Shown here: positions 6,175 through 11,081 of the stretch, piece after piece
Position numbering within the stretch: position 1 is the first letter of the stretch
Layout: each line of letters begins with the position of its first letter
NCBI GenBank assembly: GCA_021787505.1
Contig: JAJYLU010000022.1
Span: 1-11,081 of the forward strand
Direction of reading: 5' to 3'
Length of the DNA: 11,081 nt
Source: Nitrospirota bacterium
GTDB lineage: Bacteria; Nitrospirota; Thermodesulfovibrionia; Thermodesulfovibrionales; UBA6898
Position numbers and translations under genes: made by a program
The notes under the pieces: model-generated
Databases searched by the model: none
Told to the model about the DNA's origin: nothing
Seen by the model: the letters and a program-made list of their open reading frames with translations, nothing else

Positions 6175-6930
6175 GTGTCAGGACATTCGAAATGGTCTCA
6201 GATAAAGCATAAGAAGGCGCACACCGACGCCAAAAGGGGGAAGGTCTTTACCAAGATCGTAAAGGAGATTTCCATCGCGGCGAGACTCGGTGGCGGAGAC
6301 CCGGACGGCAATCCGAGGCTGCGCGCTGTGATCGAGAAGGCAAAGGAAGTAAATATGCCGCATGACAATGTAAAAAAAGCCATCATGAAGGGGACGGGGG
6401 AATTGCCGGGGGTCAATTACGAAGAATTCGTCTATGAAGGATACGGTCCCGCCGGTGTGGCGATCATGATAGAGGTGTTGACCGACAACAAAAACAGGAC
6501 GCTGCCGGAGATCCGCCATATCCTCTCCAAGCACGGCGGGAGCCTCGGTGAGACTGGCTGCGTTTCGTGGATGTTCGACAAGAGGGGTTACATTCTTGTC
6601 AACAAGTCGAAGGCCTCTGAAGACGCCCTGATGTCAGTGGCCCTGGAGGCCGGGGCCGAAGACATGAAGAACGACCCGGCAGAAGAGAACTATGAGATCA
6701 TCACCGCGCCCGAGGATGTTTCCAGGGTGAAAGAGGCGGTTGAAAAAGCGAAAATCCCGGTCGGGTCCGCCGAGGTGACGATGCTGCCGAAGAGCTACGT
6801 GGTCCTCGATGAAAAGGCGGCCGACCAGACGATACGGCTCATGGATGCCCTCGAAGAGAACGAAGATGTCCAGAACGTGTATTCCAATTTCGACATTCCC
6901 GACGAGGTCGCCGAGAAGGCGGCAAGATAG
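6175..6930 (+). CDS. yebC: YebC/PmpR family regulatory protein
   Basis: This is a full-length 251-residue member of the YebC/PmpR (TACO1-like) family. The family was long annotated as DNA-binding regulators, and more recently some members were shown to help ribosomes translate proline stretches, so the exact role here is open. Family signatures: the N-terminal [54 protein letters not shown] near 46-71; the [23 protein letters not shown] block near 88-110; and the C-terminal NVYSNFDIP. The start is GTG at 6175, chosen because GGAGGT (6165-6170) lies 4 bases upstream and the N-terminus is exactly that of the family. It is 17 bases after the lipoprotein gene and probably shares its transcript. 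The ruvC gene often found beside yebC is not present here. Confidence 0.96.
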   Translation: MSGHSKWSQIKHKKAHTDAKRGKVFTKIVKEISIAARLGGGDPDGNPRLRAVIEKAKEVNMPHDNVKKAIMKGTGELPGVNYEEFVYEGYGPAGVAIMIEVLTDNKNRTLPEIRHILSKHGGSLGETGCVSWMFDKRGYILVNKSKASEDALMSVALEAGAEDMKNDPAEENYEIITAPEDVSRVKEAVEKAKIPVGSAEVTMLPKSYVVLDEKAADQTIRLMDALEENEDVQNVYSNFDIPDEVAEKAAR

Positions 6931-6963
6931 CCTCCTCCATGAAGAGAATTCTTGAGATCGTTA

Positions 6964-6993
6964 TTGAAATAATGACGTTACCGGGATTATCAT
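6964..6993 (+). promoter_or_regulatory. Putative sigma-70 promoter close to the DUF502 start
   Basis: TTGAAA (6964-6969) and TATCAT (6988-6993), 18 bases apart, match five of six bases of each consensus hexamer. The -10 box ends 9 bases before the ATG at 7003, so the leader would be only a few bases. This geometry is similar to the lipoprotein promoter. It would drive DUF502, glmU and glmS apart from yebC. Confidence 0.45.
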
Positions 6994-7002
6994 AAACTCA
7001 AG

Positions 7003-7623
7003 ATGTCCATCTCGATAGGGGCCGCCTTCAAAAGAAAATTCCTCACGGGTCTGTTTGTCTCGATACCGGCGGTCTTTACCATTTTTATCATAGGGAAGTT
7101 TGTCGGGTTCGTAGACAGTTTTCTCGAACCATTCTATTATCAGATCCTCGGGTATCATACCCAGGGGCTCGGTTTTATTTCGGCGATCATCATTATCTTT
7201 CTTATCGGGGTTGTCTCGACGAACGTCTTCGGGAAGAAGATCATAGGATTTCTGGAACGCATCTTTCTGAAGATCCCCGTGTTCAAGGGATTTTATACGG
7301 CGGTAAAGCAGCTTGTCGACGCGTTTTCGCCGGGAAACAAGAGCGTCTCATTCAAGAAATTTGTCATTATCGAATATCCGCGGACCGGCTTGTTCGCCTT
7401 CGGCTTTCTGACCAAAGAATGTACGATCAGGAAAGAAAGGAACGGCAAGGAGTCCTGTCTCCGTGCGGTCTACGTTCCGACTAACAACCTGTATCTCGGG
7501 GAGATTGTCCTTGTAAGCGAAAGCGACGTGTTCTACACCAATATCCCTATCGATGAGGGGATCAAGATCATTCTCTCCGGCGGAATCGCAGCTCCGAACA
7601 TGATCGGGGAGGCGAACGAGTGA
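7003..7623 (+). CDS. DUF502 family inner-membrane protein
   Basis: The 206-residue protein has two membrane segments, about residues 14-38 (LTGLFVSIPAVFTIFIIGKFVGFV) and 55-75 (GLGFISAIIIIFLIGVVSTNV), followed by a soluble domain. The soluble part carries the DUF502 blocks: GFLERIFLKIPVFKGFYTAVKQL, the YPRTGLFAFGFLT motif, the VYVPT block, and a C-terminal IDEGIKIILSGGI. The family's function is unknown in bacteria; plant relatives (COV1/LCV) act in membrane trafficking. The ATG at 7003 is the only reasonable start, since a stop lies at 6973-6975 in frame, and it has no ribosome binding site. Its TGA overlaps the GTG of glmU by 4 bases, so the two are probably translationally coupled. Confidence 0.9.
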   Translation: MSISIGAAFKRKFLTGLFVSIPAVFTIFIIGKFVGFVDSFLEPFYYQILGYHTQGLGFISAIIIIFLIGVVSTNVFGKKIIGFLERIFLKIPVFKGFYTAVKQLVDAFSPGNKSVSFKKFVIIEYPRTGLFAFGFLTKECTIRKERNGKESCLRAVYVPTNNLYLGEIVLVSESDVFYTNIPIDEGIKIILSGGIAAPNMIGEANE

Positions 7624-8999
7624 GCACGGCCTGCGTTGTCCTTGCGGCCGGTCTTGGAAAAAGGATGCGCTCGGACATCCCGAAAGTGCTGCATCCTGTC
7701 TGCGGTATCACGATGATCGAGTGCGTCCTGGGCGCAGCTAAGAGGTTCCGTCCCGAGAAGATAGTGGTCGTGGCCGGCAAACACCTCGATGTCATCAGAA
7801 AGTCCCTAGGGAATAATGAGGTTGCGTTTGCACTCCAGAGGGAGCCAAAGGGTACCGGGCACGCGCTCCTCTGCGCCAGGTCTGAACTGGGAGATTTCAG
7901 GGGAACGGTTCTTGTGCTTAACGGCGATACCCCCCTAATCTGCCACGAGACGATCAGGCAACTTCTGCGTCTGCACCGGAAAGAAAGAAACGGCCTCTCG
8001 GTGCTCTCTTTCGAGGCCGCGAACCCGAAGGATTACGGCAGGGTGGTGAGAGACGAAACAGGAAGGGTCACGTCGATTGTCGAAGACAGTGACGCCGATG
8101 AACAGCAGAAAAAGATGCGGGAGGTCAACAGCGGGGTCTACGCCATCGACAGCCGCAACCTTTTTCTCCTCGACAGGATCAGAAGAAACCGGGCAAAGGG
8201 CGAATACTACCTTACAGACATCGTTGCCGAGGCATATCGTTCCGGGGTGAAGGCCGCCGCGTACTGCATCGGTGCGGAAGAAGATTTCCTCGGCGTAAAC
8301 ACGAGGGAAGAACTCTCCAGGGCGTCGATGCTGATGAGGAAGAGACTGGTGAAGAAATGGGCTGGAAAAGGGGTGAGTTTCCTCGATGCGGACTCCGTCT
8401 TTATTCACGCGGGCGTCACGATCGGCAGGGACGTGATCATATACCCGAACGTCTATCTCGAGGGAAACACTAAAATAGGCCGTGGGACTACGGTCTTCCC
8501 CCATGTGAGGATCGTGGGCAGCGAAATCGGAAACGGGGTCGTGATCAAGGACTCCACGCTGGTGGAGGAGTCGAAGATCAGGCACGGCGCTTCAGTGGGC
8601 CCCTTCGCGCACGTGAGACCCGGCTGCGAAGTGGGACCGGGAGCGAAGATAGGGAACTTCGTGGAACTGAAGAAGGCGGTTATCGGGAGAGAGAGCAAGG
8701 CGTCGCACCTGAGCTATCTTGGCGACGCAACGATAGGCAGGGGCGTGAATATCGGCGCCGGCACGATCACCTGCAATTATGACGGAGACAAAAAACATAG
8801 TACGGTCCTTGGCGACGGGGTCTTTGTCGGAAGCGACACGCAACTTGTGGCGCCGGTCAAAGTCGGGAGGGGCGCCTATATCGGGGCCGGTTCAACCATT
8901 ACGAAAGACGTGCCGGCCGGAGCGCTGGCGATCAGCAGGACCGCCCAGAAGAACGTAGAGGGATGGGTCAAGAAAAGAAAGGCAAGAGTGAAAGGGTGA
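7620..8999 (+). CDS. glmU: Bifunctional GlmU: GlcN-1-P acetyltransferase / GlcNAc-1-P uridyltransferase
   Basis: GlmU makes UDP-GlcNAc, the precursor of peptidoglycan and lipid A, in the cytoplasm. The N-terminal uridyltransferase (about 1-230) shows LAAGLGKRMRSDIPKVLHPV (R15, K22; the usual Thr of LAAGxGTRM is Lys), QREPKGTGHAL (73-83), NGDTPL with metal ligand D103, NSGVYA (170-175), GEYYLTD and GVNTRE with metal ligand N227. The C-terminal left-handed beta-helix acetyltransferase (about 250-459) has many hexapeptide repeats, then RPG (R332), FVELKK (K350), SHLSYLGD with catalytic H362, and TCNYDG. Length (459) is normal. The start is GTG at 7620 with a strong GGGGAGG (7606-7612) 7 bases upstream, overlapping the DUF502 stop. 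glmS follows after 15 bases; glmM is not in the window. Confidence 0.97.
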   Translation: MSTACVVLAAGLGKRMRSDIPKVLHPVCGITMIECVLGAAKRFRPEKIVVVAGKHLDVIRKSLGNNEVAFALQREPKGTGHALLCARSELGDFRGTVLVLNGDTPLICHETIRQLLRLHRKERNGLSVLSFEAANPKDYGRVVRDETGRVTSIVEDSDADEQQKKMREVNSGVYAIDSRNLFLLDRIRRNRAKGEYYLTDIVAEAYRSGVKAAAYCIGAEEDFLGVNTREELSRASMLMRKRLVKKWAGKGVSFLDADSVFIHAGVTIGRDVIIYPNVYLEGNTKIGRGTTVFPHVRIVGSEIGNGVVIKDSTLVEESKIRHGASVGPFAHVRPGCEVGPGAKIGNFVELKKAVIGRESKASHLSYLGDATIGRGVNIGAGTITCNYDGDKKHSTVLGDGVFVGSDTQLVAPVKVGRGAYIGAGSTITKDVPAGALAISRTAQKNVEGWVKKRKARVKG

Positions 9000-9014
9000 A
9001 GGCACGGCGATTAT

Positions 9015-10841
9015 ATGTGCGGGATAATAGGATATACGGGCAATAAAAACGCGGTAACGGTCGTCCTCGAAGGGCTCAAGAGGCTCGAATACAGGGGGTA
9101 CGATTCGGCCGGCGTCGCCTTTTTTTCGGGGAAGGGGGTAGACGTAATACGGTGCAAGGGCAAGATCAAGGACCTTGCGTCCCTTGTCGAGAAGGAACAC
9201 CTCTCGAGCTCTACCGCGATCGGACATACCCGATGGGCCACGCACGGCAGGCCGTCTGAGGAAAACGCTCATCCGCACCGTTCCGGAAGCATCGTTGTGG
9301 TACATAACGGGATCATAGAAAATTACCTCGTCCTGAAGAAGGAGCTCCTTGCGAAAGGGCACACATTCACGTCCGATACCGACACGGAGGTCCTCTGTCA
9401 TCTCATCAGGGATTTCGCCGAGACCCTCACGCTGGAAGAGGCGGTGCGTTCTGCGTTGCGGGAAGTGAAGGGGGCCTATGCGCTCGCCGTCATTGATGAA
9501 AAGGAGCCGGGCAAGATCGTGGGGGTCAGAAAAGACAGTCCGCTTGTGGTCGGACTCGGCGACGGCGAATATTTCATCGCCTCGGACGTGCCTGCGTTCC
9601 TGAATTACTCCAGAGAGGTGATGTTTCTCGACGAAGAGGAGATGGTCGTGCTCACCAGTGACGGCGTGGAGGTGACGAAGCTCGATGGGGCACCGGTGCA
9701 GAAGGAGGTGCGGTCCGTTACCTGGAGCCCTGCGATGGCGGAGAAAGGCGGATACAGGCATTTCATGCTGAAGGAGATATTCGAACAGCCCAGGGCGGTG
9801 AGCGACACGCTCAGGGGCAGGTTCCTGGCCGAGAGCGGGGAAATAAACCTTGATGAGTTCGGACTCTCCGCAACCATGCTGAAGGAGATAAGGAAGGTCT
9901 TCATCGTCGCCTGCGGGACTTCCTGGCACGCCGGACTTATCGGCAAGTACATGTTCGAGGACATCGCCAGGATGCCGGTCGAGGTCGACATCGCTTCCGA
10001 GTTCCGGTATCGGAGCCCTCTTATCGGTCCCGATCATCTGATGATTGTGATTACGCAGTCCGGGGAAACGGCCGATACGCTTGCTGCGCAAAGGGAGGCG
10101 AAGAGGCTGGGCGCCAAGATACTGAGCATCTGCAACGTGGTGGGCAGCACTTCGGCGAGGGAGGCGGACGCGGTTTTCTATACCCATTCCGGACCCGAAA
10201 TCGGGGTGGCTTCCACTAAGGCATTTCTTACGCAGGTGACCGCGGTGTATCTCCTGGCCCTGGCATTCGGCACCTCGAGGGGGACAATCGGTGGAGAGCA
10301 GGTCAGGGAACTCCTTGACGAGCTTATGCTGCTCCCGGGGAAGATCGAAAGGGCGCTTGCTTTGGATGACTCGATCAAGGCGATCGCAAAGGACTTCTTC
10401 AAGGCGAGGGGTTTTATCTACCTCGGAAGGGGGATCAACTACCCCATTGCGCTCGAGGGCGCGCTCAAGCTCAAGGAGATTTCCTACATTCATGCCGAGG
10501 GCTATCCGGCCGGGGAGATGAAGCACGGCCCGATCGCGCTGATCGACGAGGAACTTCCGGTGGTCATCCTGGTTTCGAAGGACGGTCTCTTCGAGAAAAT
10601 GCTGACGAGCATCCAGGAGGTAAACAGCAGGGGCGGGAAAGTTATCACAATCGCGTCCGAAGATGTCAGGGAAGTGTGCGAGATCTCGCGAAACTGTGTC
10701 CTCGTACCTGATACGAACCGGTTCCTGAGTTCCGTGCTCTTTGCGGTCCCGCTGCAGCTGCTCGCCTATCACATCGGCCTGCTGCGGGGTTGCGATGTGG
10801 ACCAGCCGCGGAACCTCGCCAAGAGTGTGACGGTCGAGTGA
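9015..10841 (+). CDS. glmS: Glutamine--fructose-6-phosphate aminotransferase GlmS
   Basis: GlmS converts fructose-6-phosphate and glutamine to glucosamine-6-phosphate, the first step of the hexosamine pathway. The product has the standard length, 608 residues. The glutaminase domain begins MCGIIGY with the N-terminal nucleophile Cys2, then RGYDSAG, GHTRWATHG (70-78), VHNGIIENY (97-104) and DTDTEVL (121-127). The isomerase half has two SIS domains: CGTSWHAG (300-307), TQSGETADTL (347-356), VASTKAFLTQ (398-407), KLKEISYIHAEGYPAGEMKHGP (E488, H504) and the C-terminal LAKSVTVE. The ATG at 9015 is fixed by the requirement for Cys at position 2; its ribosome binding site is weak (GAAGG about 12 bases upstream), so it may rely on readthrough from glmU. 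There is no room for, and no sign of, a glmS ribozyme in the 15-base gap. Confidence 0.98.
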   Translation: MCGIIGYTGNKNAVTVVLEGLKRLEYRGYDSAGVAFFSGKGVDVIRCKGKIKDLASLVEKEHLSSSTAIGHTRWATHGRPSEENAHPHRSGSIVVVHNGIIENYLVLKKELLAKGHTFTSDTDTEVLCHLIRDFAETLTLEEAVRSALREVKGAYALAVIDEKEPGKIVGVRKDSPLVVGLGDGEYFIASDVPAFLNYSREVMFLDEEEMVVLTSDGVEVTKLDGAPVQKEVRSVTWSPAMAEKGGYRHFMLKEIFEQPRAVSDTLRGRFLAESGEINLDEFGLSATMLKEIRKVFIVACGTSWHAGLIGKYMFEDIARMPVEVDIASEFRYRSPLIGPDHLMIVITQSGETADTLAAQREAKRLGAKILSICNVVGSTSAREADAVFYTHSGPEIGVASTKAFLTQVTAVYLLALAFGTSRGTIGGEQVRELLDELMLLPGKIERALALDDSIKAIAKDFFKARGFIYLGRGINYPIALEGALKLKEISYIHAEGYPAGEMKHGPIALIDEELPVVILVSKDGLFEKMLTSIQEVNSRGGKVITIASEDVREVCEISRNCVLVPDTNRFLSSVLFAVPLQLLAYHIGLLRGCDVDQPRNLAKSVTVE

Positions 10842-10844
10842 GTG

Positions 10845-10859
10845 CGGCCTTTCCGGCCG
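10845..10859 (+). other. Short GC hairpin after glmS
   Basis: CGGCC-TTTCC-GGCCG is a 5-bp stem starting 4 bases after the glmS stop. No T-run follows, so it is at best a weak or factor-assisted terminator or an mRNA 3'-end stabiliser. Confidence 0.3.
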
Positions 10860-10898
10860 ATCCTGTAGATTTAAAAGGGGAAAATTTGTTATTCTATA

Positions 10899-11081
10899 AT
10901 GTCTGGACAAGAGATGTCTAAAGAAAGTGTAATGCAAGATCTTAATCCACAGCAGAAGGAAGCCCTCAAACATACAGACGGTCCGTTGCTGGTACTGGCG
11001 GGCGCGGGTAGCGGGAAGACAAGGGTAATCACCCACAAGTATGCGTATTACGTAAAAAACCAAAAGACCTCTCCCGAATCG
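10899..11081 (+). CDS. UvrD/PcrA-type DNA helicase, N-terminal fragment (cut by window edge)
   Basis: The frame is open from an ATG at 10899 to the end of the window, 61 codons. It has the superfamily 1A Q-motif region LNPQQKEAL followed by Walker [12 protein letters not shown], and THKYAYYV, which is the standard opening of UvrD, PcrA and Rep helicases (ATP-driven 3'-5' unwinding in repair and replication). The remaining motifs lie outside, so UvrD cannot be separated from Rep or an AddA-like enzyme. Three starts are possible: 10899, 10914 and 10932. A TATAAT at 10895-10900 overlaps the first ATG; if it is a real -10 box, only the later two could be used. The ATG at 10932 (MQDLNPQQK, with AAAGAAAG upstream) gives the most family-like N-terminus. 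Confidence 0.88.
   Translation, partial: MSGQEMSKESVMQDLNPQQKEALKHTDGPLLVLAGAGSGKTRVITHKYAYYVKNQKTSPES

Noticed and set aside
6939..6995. An 18-codon ATG frame between yebC and the DUF502 gene
   Set aside because: No ribosome binding site, no distinctive composition, and it overlaps the promoter-like sequence; probably chance.
9000..9014. Possible glmS ribozyme or riboswitch before glmS
   Set aside because: Only 15 bases separate glmU from glmS, far too few for the ribozyme, and none of its conserved core is seen in the end of glmU.
8892..11063. A 723-codon open frame on the minus strand, opposite glmS and the helicase start
   Set aside because: It lies opposite the unmistakable glmS, has no recognisable motif, is rich in Arg, His and Pro as antisense frames of GC-rich genes are, and its length follows from codon bias in the sense gene.
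1..11081. Mobile elements, CRISPR arrays, tRNA/rRNA genes, toxin-antitoxin or defence genes
   Set aside because: I looked for terminal repeats, regularly spaced repeats, cloverleaf sequences and typical protein motifs and saw none. The coding is continuous housekeeping type with no composition break.

Overview
The window looks like ordinary chromosome from a Gram-negative, diderm bacterium. LpxC (lipid A synthesis) and a lipobox-bearing outer-membrane lipoprotein indicate a lipopolysaccharide-bearing outer membrane. Coding DNA is moderately GC-rich and the short intergenic gaps are AT-rich. The mix of genes (sigma-54 activator, BamD-like lipoprotein, YebC, DUF502, GlmU-GlmS, and an MtnP-like phosphorylase with a Cys-x-Cys tail) would fit a Nitrospirota or Desulfobacterota-like lineage. 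That placement is inferred from gene style only; there is no rRNA or marker to settle it.

Layout. (1) 1-633, plus strand: the tail of a winged-helix regulator carrying a degenerate nucleotidyltransferase-like domain, then a 27-residue Lys/Ala-rich ORF built from four 15-bp repeats, closed by a strong intrinsic terminator. (2) 705-3157, minus strand: tldD followed by lpxC, 182 bases apart. (3) 3158-3275: an AT-rich divergent promoter region. (4) 3276-5435, plus strand: a methylthioadenosine/methylthioinosine phosphorylase homologue and, 3 bases later, an NtrC-type sigma-54 activator with no kinase nearby. (5) 5454-6930: a near-consensus sigma-70 promoter that runs into the start codon of a TPR/BamD-like lipoprotein, then yebC. 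(6) 6964-10841: another promoter-like sequence close to the start of a DUF502 membrane protein, which overlaps glmU by 4 bases; glmS follows after 15 bases. (7) 10899-end: the start of a UvrD/PcrA-type helicase, cut by the window edge.

How the genes fit together. GlmS makes glucosamine-6-phosphate and GlmU makes UDP-GlcNAc (the mutase GlmM between them is not here). UDP-GlcNAc feeds both peptidoglycan and lipid A, and LpxC catalyses the committed lipid A step. So much of the window concerns envelope precursors and envelope assembly. YebC, TldD, the phosphorylase and the helicase are general housekeeping.

I found no mobile element, CRISPR array, tRNA, rRNA, phage gene or defence system. No gene-free stretch exceeds 300 bases; the longest is about 182 bases between tldD and lpxC. 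The points most worth a second look are the substrate-determining Asn in the phosphorylase, the Lys/Ala micro-ORF with its terminator, the degenerate nucleotidyltransferase motif, and two promoters placed so that the transcript would have almost no leader.
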